Shown: piece after piece, positions 12,458 through 24,500 of the stretch
Layout of the letters: each line of letters opens with the position of its first letter
Position numbering within the stretch: position 1 is the stretch's first letter
Assembly (NCBI GenBank): GCA_019925105.1
Contig: JAHGAU010000030.1
Location: 62,001 to 126,000 of the forward strand
Reading direction: 5' to 3'
Source of the DNA: Niebla homalea
Lineage: Eukaryota > Ascomycota > Lecanoromycetes > Lecanorales > Ramalinaceae
Length of the DNA stretch: 64,000 nucleotides
Position numbers and translations under genes: made by a program
Notes under the pieces: generated by a model
The model's database searches: none
The model's input: only the letters and a program-made list of their open reading frames with translations
What the model was told of the DNA's origin: nothing

Positions 12458-12986
12458 GTAGGACCGGTGTGCTGTACTGTGACATGGAAGGGAAAGGAGA
12501 TGTGCTGTGTGAAGAAGCAGAAGAGAATCAAGGCAAGAGTCGCTCTATTTACACTGCGGAGACAACAAAACCGGAGCTGAAAGGAAGGCGCCTTTGTATA
12601 CGACTGACTCATTGCCGCCATGAAACTCTATCTATGTGCGAGACACCTGCTAAAACGGGATCAATAGGGAGAGAAAGAGGATAGGGCGCTTCAATGTGGC
12701 TTGCATGGGCAAAGTATACTTCATCCATTGTATTTACCGTAGGCAGGAGTTGATTACGACCTCCCTCACAAAGTTTGGTGTATTCGACCAGGCCAGCCCC
12801 TCGCGTGCCAACCTTAAAATGCAAGTCATCCTTACCATCATGCCTTCAGACCGCCCCCGGACGCCTTTCACGGCGCATTGAGAAAGCCGTATAACCGGCC
12901 CCAGCTATTCAAATACCAGCCATCTCTGCACCTTCCTGGAAAACCATCCCCGCCAGAAACTTATGGATTGACAGCATCCCCTTTTC

Positions 12987-13229
12987 CTAGATGATACTGG
13001 TGCATTGACGGCCTGGATCCAGTTGATACGGCCGCAACGATTGTGCGAGGCGGAAATTTTCCCCCTTGAGGGTGCTTGTGCCAGTAGTACAGGTGGGACG
13101 CGAATCGGAGGATGAGGAGGCATTAGCGAAGGCTGTAGCAGCATTCGCCAGAGGGAGAGAGTTAAAAGTATGCTCGACGAAATCAGAGATGGACTCGGCT
13201 TCGGAAGCCAAGTTATATCGATGAGTCAT
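12987..13229 (-). CDS. possible small hypothetical protein
   Basis: An 80-codon frame starts at an ATG with a TATATATA element about 110 bp upstream on the same strand (near 13335-13342). It encodes a Ser/Ala/Asn-rich, acidic-then-basic sequence with no recognised domain and no signal peptide. A TG/CA microsatellite lies in the putative 5' UTR (about 13240-13257). The TATA context is the only support beyond the open frame. It could equally be non-coding. Confidence 0.25.
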   Translation of the reverse strand: MTHRYNLASEAESISDFVEHTFNSLPLANAATAFANASSSSDSRPTCTTGTSTLKGENFRLAQSLRPYQLDPGRQCTSII

Positions 13230-13699
13230 GGTGATGTATGTAGTGTGTGTGTGTAAGAGGCTTCATAAGATGAGACAAGGCAAGCTGGCGCAGCTTGTGG
13301 AAGGATGCTGACATAGGATAGAATAAGGCTATCGCTATATATACGAGAAGGAGAAAGAGAGAAAGAGAGCTGGAACAGCATGAGGAAAGGCTGTCGCAGC
13401 ATGTGAGAGGGTTGAGAAGATCCAATGCTATCAATGTGAGGACAAGGTGGAAACTCCTTTCCCGTTTCATTACCTTTTAAACGCAAGTAAATTCTGTCGC
13501 TCGAATGGTGCAATTGCTCGGGTAGCGAATTTGGCCAGGTTGCTCTGGAACAGTAGACGGTTTCTCTGCTCCGGTAGCGGTAATAGTCGCGTATTCTTTG
13601 TGCAACGTAAAGTAGGTTGGGGACATCTTTATGGTCGATGTCGTTTTCATATACTGAGAATTGTCATTAACTAGGAGGCAACCCCTTAAGCAATGCCTG

Positions 13700-14588
13700 A
13701 GATAATACTCTTCTTTAGTATACATCCGTACCGCCTCGATTTAAAGGCGTTACTGAAATACGATGAGAATGGCTCAGCCCGATCAGAGATCCACCAGAGT
13801 TTCTATGACTACATCGTATAGCGAAATGCCGACGGTGCAAAACAAACACAAACATATCAATAACACAAAAGAGGTGTCGACAGCCCACTCTTCCCCAAAG
13901 GCATTATCGTTCTTATTAAAGCCCGGTATTGCGAAACGGGGGTGTGCTATACCTGCAGCAGTGACTCGATGGAACAGAAATTTGTGGGAGGAGGTAACGT
14001 TCAACATGGGACGGAACCAAGAGGGTGTTCAACCCGTTCAGAGGGGCCGCAGGTTTTGTTGTTCTTGGATGCTGGCTCGGCCTTTCTCCGTGACGACGGG
14101 ACATTTGTCCGGCGAGGTCTGACGGAGCTCCGTGATGAGAAGAAGCTGGAGCAGCGTTTTGATGGTAATAAGGAGGGGACTTTCATTGTTCAATATGGGC
14201 ATGAGCAGAACTCGGTATTATATGTTGGAGCACTAGGGCCCCTGAGAATTGATTAATGAATTTAATAGGAAGGAATGGCTTGTCTTGAACGCCCACTTCC
14301 GCAACACTGCACGCATCAAACATTAACAGAAAGCAGGCGATCAACTGCCGTGTCATGAGTAGATTAACGACGACACCATTAAGACTGCTACGAGTCCAGA
14401 TCTTCGTCACGATCTGAGTACACCGATACCTCACACAGCTACACAAAGGTAAAGACAGTAATTTTACAGCACCACTAAACATCCCCACTTCAACGTAGCA
14501 ATATCCATCTTCAAGCCCTCCGCCGCCAGCCATACATCATCCACCAAGGCCTTCCCCCAACGATAGATTTTCCCCAAGAAGTGGGCCT
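13700..14588. other. intergenic, no supportable gene
   Basis: Open frames near 13763-14256 overlap on both strands without motifs. Nothing can be assigned. Confidence 0.4.
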
Positions 14589-14863
14589 TCACGCATGCCC
14601 GCAAGTGTGAGACTCGATCTTGCAGATCATGTTCCCACAGCAGTCATCGAAGAACTTGCAAAAATCCCCCTTCTTGACGCAGCGGCGTTCGAGGACCTTT
14701 CCGGGCCGTAACGTTAGTACGAGCAGAACATTTGTTTGAGCGGCGCCGGACAGGGGGCAGAGAATCTCACATTAAGGTTTGGCTCCGCGGCGTCAGCTGG
14801 AGCGGCCAGTGTAGCTGGTAGGACGGCTAGCATGGCCATAAGGACGGTCATGAAGGTCTTCAT
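14589..14863 (-). CDS. small secreted knottin-like cysteine-rich peptide precursor
   Basis: Two exons, 14863-14771 and 14696-14589, are separated by a 74-nt intron with GTGAG donor, AAAG acceptor and a perfect TACTAAC branch point (14713-14719). The 66-aa product begins with a clear signal peptide: basic MK, then a Leu/Met/Ala-rich core, with an ALA-type cleavage site near residue 21. A short pro-region follows and ends in ERR, a Kex2-like dibasic site directly before the first cysteine. The predicted mature part is about 30 aa with six cysteines spaced C-x6-C-x5-C-C-x4-C-x6-C, the classic inhibitor-cystine-knot spacing. I infer a secreted, disulfide-stabilised peptide, possibly an effector or antimicrobial. 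The fold and activity are unproven. No homologue is known to me. It is too short to show up as a single open frame. Confidence 0.75.
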
Positions 14864-16756
14864 TGTGGTGGAAGTGGTTAAGTTCTTGAAGTGAGTGGTA
14901 GGTAGAGGATGGTGATTGTGATTGAATGGTGATGATGATCAAATGGCGAGAAGTGAATGATGGTGATATTGGAGTAGGGTTTTTGATATAAGAGACTGAA
15001 GAAGCACTGGGGAAATACCGATCTTTATATAGACGGAGAGAGAGAGAGAGGATCTGCTGAGCTCGGCAAGTTCGCAAGACCTTGGAGGTCAACCCATGCT
15101 TCTCAAGACTGCTTCCATTCAACGTAGTATCACATGCGTGAAGGGAATGAGTATAAGTACATATTATGCATGCGTTAAATGGATCCATGGATGATGATGC
15201 ATAAAGGAAGACAAGATATATCCGTGGGAGATACCCACGTGTACTGGGATTGGTGCTCTGACATGCACGAATCATGCAATTCGTAAGGTTTGTATGACGC
15301 CGCAGTGATACACCATACTGGCAATACCATGCCTATAATAATACCTAGGCCGGCTGATACCTAGCGTCTCTCACACTCTGCCGGCAGTAGAATTCGAAAG
15401 GGGGAAGTTTAGCTACCAGCTAATTTGCCGGAGATGCGGGATAGCCACTTGTTCGGCTCTTCAGGGGCCGTGCGAGGGAACTCTGAGATTTGTATGAGCC
15501 AGCTTACCCAAATCCTTGAGTTCTTCATCTCATCATTGAGGACCTGCCCAGACAACCGCTATTGTCAAAAATCGCCGACCCACCCGCTCCTTTTGTGTAC
15601 ATAGCTCTACATAGACAATAGACAGCCCCAGGTTCCCAGCTTCTGCGGGGGGGGTTCTCAGCCCTGGCTTCACCACGTGGCCGGGCCACGCTGGGGGGGT
15701 TGCCTCGATGGCGAGGTGCCCTGGGACTTCGACGGTGAGATCCCTGTAGCTCAGGTCCTGAGACAGGCCAGTCAAAAACACTACAAACACCCAAAAACAC
15801 CTATAGACGTAGCAGGGATGGAGCAAATAAACTAGTGCTTCGCAAGGGTCTTTTGACATGACCGTCATTACTACCAGACCAAGGTAAAATGGACTGATCC
15901 TTCCGAAGATTGAACCTAGCATCTCACCGTTTGCTACGAGTTGAATGCAAGTAAGGGTCCGCATCACCGCCCTTCTCCAAGCTAACGAGACTCTCTGCTA
16001 GCAGTCGAAGGGTGATCCAGGCTCGTACCAATCACAATTTGGAGTTCGCAAACACTCGACCCAGGAGGGAATTAATGTGGAAACCTTGAATACTGGAGAC
16101 GGGCATGGGAAAGATGACGCGAGAAGCCGAGTGGGCATTAAGCTTGTTCCAGTAGCTTATATAACCCAATGGATTCGAATCCTATTGGCGTTACTTGGTG
16201 GTCAAAGCGGGTAGCGGGTTTTCTCTCATTTCGCATTCTCATCCCCATCGACCGCAAAATATTTCCCGCGATCCAGTTCTCTCCGTCAAGCTGGGCATCT
16301 GCTGGAGACCGTTAAATTGGAGATCATGGACACGTGCTGCAACGCAATGACACATTCGAGTCTTCATCAAACGGAAGAGGAGTCGAATTAGAGGTAGATC
16401 ATGTATATGTCAGGGATACCTGCATGCACAACGTCCCCATCGTGCATGGCAGCTCTCCAATCATACACGTAGCACTTTGACCCCTAATACTGAGTAGGGA
16501 AGTCCTCTCGTGTAAAGCACAACCCCGCTTTTGTGTATACCACATGAATCATCGGAGCGTTACTTCTCGAATCGATTCATCCTTGCTAGGAAGTATTAAT
16601 GGTAAAGCTGGCCTATCGCAGCCATCTTTTCCTTAAATGCAGATTCCTCTAGACGAGGATCCCCTCGTTAACGCCGTCCTGCTTACTAGAAGCATGGTCA
16701 TAACTTCGTGATACTATCACATCCTCGTAACCCCGCCGGGAGTCGCATCCATGCCA
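14864..16756. other. intergenic; promoter of the knottin gene then no supportable gene
   Basis: The first 150 bp on the minus strand are the likely promoter/5' UTR of the knottin-like gene, with a CT-rich run near 15030-15050 and TATATA near 15025. A 144-codon minus-strand frame (15533-15967) has no recognised motif; its Pro/Ala/Gly-rich half resembles translated repeat DNA more than a domain. No other gene is visible. Confidence 0.4.
16166..16188. repeat. 23-bp near-perfect palindrome with two CCAAT boxes
   Basis: CCAATGGATTCGAATCCTATTGG is almost self-complementary and carries CCAAT on each strand, with TATATAA-like sequence just upstream. Its centre looks like a tRNA T-loop, but no acceptor or anticodon arm can be built around it. 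Confidence 0.6.
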
Positions 16757-18303
16757 TCACCCACTCTTCACCCCCTCATCCTCTCCCACAGCCGGCCTCT
16801 TCCGCCCGCGCCTGGGCCCCTTGACATTGGCTTTCTCAATCTCCTTCGACCTCACCTTCGTCGCGTACGTATGGATGTCCTCATGCAAGTCCGCCAGCTG
16901 GGTGAAACGGTTCAAGGCGCCCCACTCCATGATGTTATGCAGCGCATCCCGTATAGGGCCCAACTGCTTGCGATCCCCGCCAGCAGGTATTGCTTCACCT
17001 TGTTCATGTGGAAGGTCTGGGTCGCCGCGGGCCCCTCGTACCAGTGGACCCAGATCTCAAGGAGTTTGGGGGAGATGGTGACGGAGAAGACGAAGCTTGC
17101 TTCGTCCGGACCAGCGACATCTGGGAGGTCCGCTACTGTGGCGCGGAGCTGGCGAGCGGCGTTGACGAGAGTGGCGCCACCGCGGCGGGCTTGATTTTCC
17201 GCTTCGGCGGCGGAGCCGGCGTCAGCTTTGCCTTCGACAATGAGGAAGGGGTGGACAAGGCGGGGGGCGATCTGGAGGAGGGCCGTGACGTGAGGGGGCC
17301 GCGGGGCGTCGCGGAAGTGGGGGATGCGGGAAGGTTGGATGCCGTAGATATAGTCGGGCTTCGGGTTGACCATGCCGTCGTGCTTCTGCAGGGCCTTGGC
17401 CAGGGCGAGCTCGAATTTGGGGTCGCTATAAATGCTAGGGACGAGGGTGCGGTGGAATTCGTTGTCGTGGGTGAACATGATGCCTTCGTCAATGACGAAG
17501 TCTCGAAACAGCATCTTCTCGTCCCTCAGTACCTCCTTCTCTTCATTTGTAAAGTCTACTCGCTCTTTGGTAGCGTGGTAGCCGTCCTTCATGAGCAGGG
17601 CCCATATAACACGCAGGAAGGTGCCTTCGTTCAACCTCTCAAAGGTCTTCATATATACCTGGAACTTGCGAGCCGACTCTTGCCTCATCTCCGACAGGCG
17701 CTCCGGAGCGATAATGCCATTGATCGTGTCCACGAAGTTGGGGTAGCTCTCGTAGGTATCTGTATCGTTGAAGACCATACCATGTTCCTCCATCATCTCA
17801 CCAGCACTGCAGGCATTTCCTCGCGGCTTGAGCGCTGCTGCTAGCTTGCTAGGACTGACATTGATCTGGCCCAGTGTTACATTCTCGTCGCTTGATGAGA
17901 TTGTAGAGCCACTGTCCTTGGGAGTCATAGGTAATGCCACATTGCCATCCTTATTGGTGGCCATGTTGACACCGATCTCTTGTAAAGCTTTCCGTCTCTT
18001 TCTCAAAGTCGGTCCATGGCCAGGCAAGGTAGAAGGTGGGGGGTCCGAGCGGCGGCGACGCTTGGAGCAGCGATCGGATGAATCTTCTAGAGTATTCGAG
18101 AGCGGAGATGTGGGATTGTATTGAGGTGCTCTGAATGGAGTGTCGGTCGAAGCTGGGAGTTGGGTGATCCAGGAGAGAATAGAGGATGGAGTGACGGTAA
18201 CGGTATTGTCGGGGATTTTGTTGCGTAAACGCTTTCGAGGAGGATTTGGGAGACTGTTGGTGGTAGTAAAAGGATCCCTGATGCAAGTATCGTTGTACAT
18301 CAT
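16757..18303 (-). pseudogene. DUF7924-type fungal protein with a 3' frameshift
   Basis: One long exon encodes about 440 aa in frame. The N-terminal 130 residues are Ser/Pro-rich and basic, with RKRLR- and KRRRR-like clusters (possible nuclear signals). A conserved domain follows with YGIQPSRIPHFRDAPRPP and then HPFLIVEGKA...AEAENQARRGGATLVNA. This is the signature I know from the widespread fungal DUF7924 family, whose E-x-K core resembles PD-(D/E)XK nuclease folds. After QYLLAG the frame goes wrong and stops at 16912. Reading one base over, GDRKQLGPIRDALHNIMEWG continues the domain, and the protein would end at 16757 in a basic GPRRGRKRP tail. The break sits at a run of four G on the coding strand (16975-16978), so one missing G explains it. 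Pseudogene or sequencing error cannot be told apart here. A 35-nt intron is possible but very short. Confidence 0.7.
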
Positions 18304-20560
18304 AATGTTTTCAGATTAATCAATGAAGGCAGCGCAAAAGAGCGCATGGTGAAGGTAAGAAGAGTATCGAAGCGAGCTAAGTGTGCGCAGAATATGTGTC
18401 TGACTACAAGTAAGTCTCTGATGCGCGCGATGCGCACGAGGGATTCATGTGCGACAGAATATGCTGGCAGTGATTTAACAGTGATTAAACATTGTGAAGG
18501 ATAAAAAACTCCAGAGAGATGAAAGTAAACAAGTGCCTTAGTAAGCCCCGACAGCCCTATGACAGGACTAGCTCAGCCCTAGAATCACCACCCGAATAAA
18601 TACCGAGCGGGATTGATATTCAAATATTCCAACGTATTGACACAGTACGACCTTCATCACCTCCCAAAGTCACATCTACATCCACATCTACACTAACCAA
18701 CTAAGTCATCTCCGCGCGACCGGCAGAACCAATCACCGCCCTCCTCGGTCTTTTTAACCAGCATCCCCAACCAATAACCACGTCAATACCTACGACACAA
18801 GGAAATTGAATAGACGACGAGTGATTCGATCGAGTAAAAACCGATTCTTCTAGAGAATAGACATTTAAGAAGGCAGATCCACCTGTGGAATTTTCACGGC
18901 ACGGTCAACGGTAAGGTAGAAGATGGGAGACGAGGGAGAACGAAGGTGCATTTCAGGCAACGGATAACGGCAACGGAAAGGCGTATGGTACCCTCACAGA
19001 GCAAGACTTTTACTGAAACCATGACGAGTTCAACTTCCAGACATGCGAAAAGAGCGCAAGGTGATGTAAATTCTTATGGAGCTTAGCGGCAATAGCCTCA
19101 GGTTTTCCGTACCCAATGTTGCACTCCATGACTATATATCAAGCTCGTTAATAGAGCGTGCCTAATTGGCGTCTGAATGAGCCTTCATTACGCATGACCG
19201 GCCCATTAGATAATGCAACATTCGACAGCCAGAAGCCTCATGATTCTGGTGAGGTTTAAGACCAGAACACAGCAACTTGCTCCCGAATAGGCCAAGCAGC
19301 CAGGGCGGCATTGTTAAACGCTAGGAAACAGAGCATGATGAGATGCCGGTGCGGTCGATTCAAACAGCCAGTACCGAGGCGCAGGCGAAGAAAAACGATA
19401 TATCAGCTGACGCGAGCGGTCTTTCGCGCTCGCCTCTGTCAATGCCCTCTATGCGTCGAGCAACAAGGGCAATTTAATTGAACAGAGGAGTATAAGAGTA
19501 AGAGCATCAAAACAGGGGGCAGCATCTGCAGCACTTGTATACTATACCTCACGCTATTGTATTAACCACACAGCCTGCTCCTCAAAGCGACCACTTCGAA
19601 GGGCTTGCCAATTACCAGCTCAGAAATTTTATAAGTAAGGAACTCAAAGAAAGCACCGTTGGTAAGGATTTGATCGAGGGAACTTCATGCCCAGGTATAA
19701 AGCTTGGAAAATAAGCTTAGGGTCTTTATCTCCAGAACCTCACTCTCCGCGTCTGTGAAAGGCGGCGGCGAATTGTCGAGCTCCTCCATTATGGGCCTTG
19801 TAGCTGTTGTACCTGAATCCGGTATAGTAAACGATGTGGAAGCATAGCTTGCTTTGCGCGCCATCCATATCATTTACCGTATTACCGCGTCACAACGATA
19901 TGCTTTCGCAAGGTAGAAATAGTCTGGAATTTACACGATACTGGAAAATCAGAGCATATATGGCCGAATAGTTGTAAGAGCTCCAGCGAGAGATGTTTAT
20001 CGGCTACAGCCCGACTGCCAAAGCCAGCGATCTTCTAGACCGCTATTGTACGCTCTTTGCTATTTCTCCGAAACGCGATCGAAGCTATTTACAGGTCGAT
20101 TACTTGGAAGCTATGGAGGTGGTCGCGAATCTTATACGTTTCCACTTAACTAATCGAAAACTCCCGCTCATCCACTCCTTGGCCGGAACGGGGATCCACT
20201 GCTGCACCAGCTGTGAAGGTCACAGGGCTGAAATTTATCGATCCCAGATCAGAGCCTGCCGTCAACTTGAAGCACGCTACTGCAATGTGGCTGCCTCCAT
20301 GGGTGAATGTCACCACGAGACGATCCGCTTATTTCATTATGGCCCTTAGTGATACAACTCGGGAACTGGATTTGTGTGATTGCACGGACTGAGGTGCCCT
20401 TCCTACGTCGACACAATATCGACAATGAGACATGCAGGATCGTTGGAGAATGCGATGTCTCATCACCGATAGTATACGAGGGAGTGGACGAAACTATGCG
20501 TATTTATTAAAGGTTTTGGCAGTTCATAATAAATCCATTCGCTCATGCGAACGCATCTCT
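18304..20560. other. intergenic, no supportable gene
   Basis: Includes the upstream region of the DUF7924-type gene. A 62-codon minus frame at 19685-19873 with a Pro/acidic stretch and a plus frame of 118 codons at 19993-20349 have no recognised domain. Nothing else seen. Confidence 0.4.
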
Positions 20561-20581
20561 GATCGCATTATTTATTATGGC

Positions 20582-20935
20582 CTAATATTTGTCTCCAGTG
20601 GTGCCAGTGTCTCGTAGTCTGAGCTCTGCAGGTTGAGCGGTGCAAGTCGCTTTGTCAACGGCTGCCTTCGAGTCCTGCATCGAACCTCTAGAGTCAATAA
20701 TGATGGCTAAAGGACGCAATCGTGCGATTTTTGTGGTTTGGAGCAGCGTGGCAGCCGCGGCATCAAAGTCTTCTGGTGCCAAAGTAGCTGCATTTTTATC
20801 CCAAATCTGTCTTTCACTTTGGTTATGAGGAGGGAGACAGTCAACGATAATAAGCTTTGGCTCCTTTCGAGGCCTCTGAATGTGGCAGCTTAGTTGCAGG
20901 AGATGAGATGAATAATGTTTCTTATGGTATTAAGG
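20582..20935 (-). pseudogene. short coding relic, unknown family
   Basis: About 110 codons are open on the minus strand without an ATG at the front. They include PKLIIVDCLPPHN and a helical Ala-rich stretch ending in LAIIIDSRGSM. The amphipathic, non-repetitive composition looks like protein, but the frame is closed by TAA upstream and TAG downstream. I do not recognise it. Confidence 0.25.
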
Positions 20936-23123
20936 AAGGACTACTGCACAAGTTCAGCATCAGATAGTCAATCGGGAAAATCTCCAAAATTTTGACCCTC
21001 TATAATGTCTTCTGCGGTCTTACTAGCAATCTCGTTGCTCGTCTTAAAGACAGACATAGAGGCGCCATGTTCGTTGCAGAGCTTTCCAGTTTATTTTGCG
21101 AATTCCTTGTACGATGAACCAAGAGGGGTTTCCGGGGGACCTCTGTGGGAAAGCTGGGACAAGCCCGGTGGCAAATGGAAAAAGCAGCGGAAGGTCTTTG
21201 GATCTGAGTTGGCAACGGTTCTGAGACCGTATCAATGTACCAATGGCCGATGCTCCTCAATACCCTTCTCCGGTATTCAAGCATCTCGATCGCTTTCAAG
21301 CCAGGAACGGCGACTTCAAGCAGACGACGCGACGAGTCCAGGTCCAGTACACATGATGAAACGACGCTTTCCCCGATGTTTGAAGCAAGGCACGAAGCGA
21401 CGCTTGCATTTTAGATCTAGAGTTGTTTCACGGCTAGATAAGGGCATTGAAAACATCGACGTTCAGGATAGCAGAACAGCCCTTTAGCAATCCAGTGTCT
21501 CCCATTCATGATCGCTATAGGGTTATGATCGTAATTCATACTTCAATGTCAGCGACTGACTCCCTTCCAATCACCTCCGGATTTCGCGAAGCGGGCGAAG
21601 CCTCTTGGATGGGCATATTAGTACCACCAGGCCCACCGCAGGAACTGCTTCCCTCCTTTAGCCTTGATGCGCCTTACATAAAAACGTAAACAGCATATAC
21701 TCCGCCAATATACTCCTCCTAGCACGTGAAAAGGACACGCGCAAGACGATCCCGAGTCTTACCTCTTCGATCATCTCCCGGATATGAACCTTTCACCAAC
21801 ATCATCTACGGCGGCGCTATAATGCAGAAGAAGCAGATGCCCGTGATGCTGGCCTCGGCGACGCGGTATCCTGAACGCCGCTGCGCGAAGCTTTTCTCCC
21901 GAGCTGCCTAGCTTTCTCTACTTCACCCGTGCAGTCGTCCCGGAACTGGGTTTTGTAGACTTAGTCCCTTGACCACAAGTCTACCGTCCTTATCGCCAAG
22001 CCGACCGATTTTGTCGTCATCATCCAACATGCACGATGCCAGCAACCCTCGGAAGCAAATATCCACCAAGTGCTCCACTCCACCTACGCCAAAGTCTCGC
22101 CATTAAGATAGGTATGAACGTGAACGCCTCGCCACACCGATCTGCGACCTCCGTTACGCAAGGCAGCGCGTCGTCACTGTTATCTGCATAATGGGTATAT
22201 ACGCTACGCTCGCAGCGGAGCACGATTACACGATATTCGAGAATATGACGGCGGAGGGCCAAGATAGGAGCGATATGACGGTGCTACGGTGCTAAGTGGA
22301 GACAGGATGTATTACGGAGGGGCTTTCGTGTAGTATCATGAGCGTGCATATGTTCTATAGCGGCATGACGAGCATATCAAGGGCATTGGATTTGCAGACG
22401 CGGTAAGGAGTCCGCGAAAAAGCGCTGAGCCAGCTACGGGTGGAGGGGCTGGTGGATGTAACGGATTAATTGAATGGGAAGGCGATGACGTATAGCGGTG
22501 TTGAGTCGTTGACGAAGGAATTTTGGGATTTTTGACTCAGAAGTCCATCGCTTCTGGAAGATATTCAACATGCTTCCGATGCGACAATAGCTGTTCGGCT
22601 ATACAGAACCGAAGACATGCTTAGGTACCTCTCTTTGACGGCATAAGATGGAAGACTTACTCATCTGCAACAGGTTTCTATGGACAGGGAGGTAGACAAT
22701 CAAATGTTTCAACAAGTACATAGGCTCCTATGACGTGGAATTGGGCTTCGTTATAGAGAAGGAGAGCGTAACATAAAACAATCCACCGAATCAATCCTAA
22801 GGAGAACGTTTCGTCGTAAGTCTATCCAAACAGCGCGAATAATTCAACGTCAAAAGCTGATCGTAGCGGCTCGCACATCGAAGGAGCTGCTTCCTTGCCA
22901 CCCAGCCCTTTACTATTCTCCTCCTGCGTAAGGTATTGATGGATCCATTCCGCGTGTCGCAATACCGAAGAGTCAACAATTCCCCAGCTCGGGCCAATTG
23001 ATCGTTGCTGGTGTGGATCGGTAGCGTTCAGATGGCTTGCATGTACCTCGAGATCCTCTATGGATGACAATTCCTAATTGTGCAGCGGGATCATCCATCT
23101 TGAAATCGTATGACCACCTCTTC
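20936..23123. other. intergenic, no firm gene
   Basis: Several short frames overlap. The frame at 22822-23070 (minus, 82 codons, starts at an ATG) follows the broken NLR gene by about 50 bp and could be a separate small gene or a lost 3' part. It has no motif I recognise. Confidence 0.35.
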
Positions 23124-23888
23124 TTATTCATCGCCGTCATCCTGTACCGTGATCAAACCACGCTCCGGATTCAAGTGCGATACTGCCCCTCTGCTACGCA
23201 GCGTTTGTACCACTTGAGTATGACCTTCAGCTAACGCGGCATCGAGAGCACTGCCATGGCGCTCATCCTGAGCATTGATATCTGCTCCTTCATCAAGCAA
23301 TAGCTGTACCGTTTGATGCTGACCATGGTATGATGCCGCTATTAGAGCGCTACCGAATCTCACAGTCGCTCGACCCAATTTCACAGTCCCTTGAGCATTA
23401 ACGTTGGCTCCTCTATTGAGCAGGAGTTGCACCACTTGATCCTCACCATGGCATGATGCCGCTATCAGAGTCCTACCACAATTCGCAATCCCTTGAGCAC
23501 TGGTACCAGCCCCTCTGCTAAGCAGCGTCTGTACCACTTGAGTACGACCTTTAGCTAACGCCACATCGAGAGCGCTGCCATGGCGCTCATCCTGGGCATT
23601 AACGTCGGCTCCTCTATTGAGCAGGAGTTGCACCACTTGATCCTCACCATGGCATGATGCCGCTATCAGAGTCTTACCGAAATTCGCAATCCCCTGAGCA
23701 TTAATACGGGCCCCTCTATTAAGCAGCGTCTGTACCACTTGAGTACAACCTTTAGCTAATGCCACATGGAGAGCGCTGATACGCTTAACCTGAGCATTGA
23801 TATTCGCCCCTTCATTGAGTAAGGACTGCACGATTTGATTATGACCTTCCATTGATGCCGCTATGAGAGCGGTACCAAACTTCCCTGA

Positions 23889-24500
23889 GCATTGATATCA
23901 GCTCCATTATTGAGTAAGAGTTGTGCCGTTTGATCCTGACCATAGTAGGATGCCGCTATTAGAGCGCTACCAAATCTCGCAGCCCCTTGAGCATTAATAC
24001 CGGCTCCTTTGTTAAGTAAAAGCTGTACCACTTGAGTATGACCTTTAGTTAATGCCGCCTCGAGAGCGCTGCTATGGCCCTTATCCTGAGCATTGATATT
24101 CGCCCCTTCATTGAGCAAGGTCTGTACGACTTGATTATGACCTTCCCTTGATGCCGTTATAAGAGCGGTTCTATGGTGCCTACCCCGAGCATTGATATCG
24201 GCTCCATTATTGAGTAAGAGTTGTGCCGTTTGATCCTGACCATAGTAGGATGCCGCTATTAGAGCGCTACCAAATCTCGCAGCCCCTTGAGCATTAATAC
24301 CGGCTCCTTTGTTAAGTAAAAGCTGTACCACTTGAGTATGACCTTTAGTTAATGCCGCCTCGAGAGCGCTGCTATGGCCCTTATCCTGAGCATTGATATT
24401 CGCCCTTCATTGAGCAAGGTCTGTACGACTTGATTATGACCTTCCCTTGATGCCGTTATAAGAGCGGTTCTATGGTGCCTACCCCGAGCATTGATATCGG
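23889..24500. repeat. 300-bp tandem duplication inside ankyrin repeats
   Basis: Sequence from about 23897 to 24180 is repeated 300 bp later. The lines beginning 23941, 24001 and 24061 match those beginning 24241, 24301 and 24361 base for base, except for one deleted C on the plus strand at about 24402. Three ankyrin units are involved. Such identity implies a very recent duplication or gene conversion. Confidence 0.9.

Noticed and set aside
15533..15967. 144-codon minus-strand frame as a gene
   Set aside because: No domain, no promoter context and a repeat-like Pro/Ala/Gly-rich translation.
16166..16188. tRNA T-loop-like GGATTCGAATCC
   Set aside because: It is the centre of a palindrome; no acceptor, D or anticodon arms fit around it. 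No tRNA was found anywhere in the window by eye.
16990..17844. 284-codon plus-strand frame
   Set aside because: Shadow of the DUF7924-type exon, with Gly/Val/Asp-rich translation and no domain.
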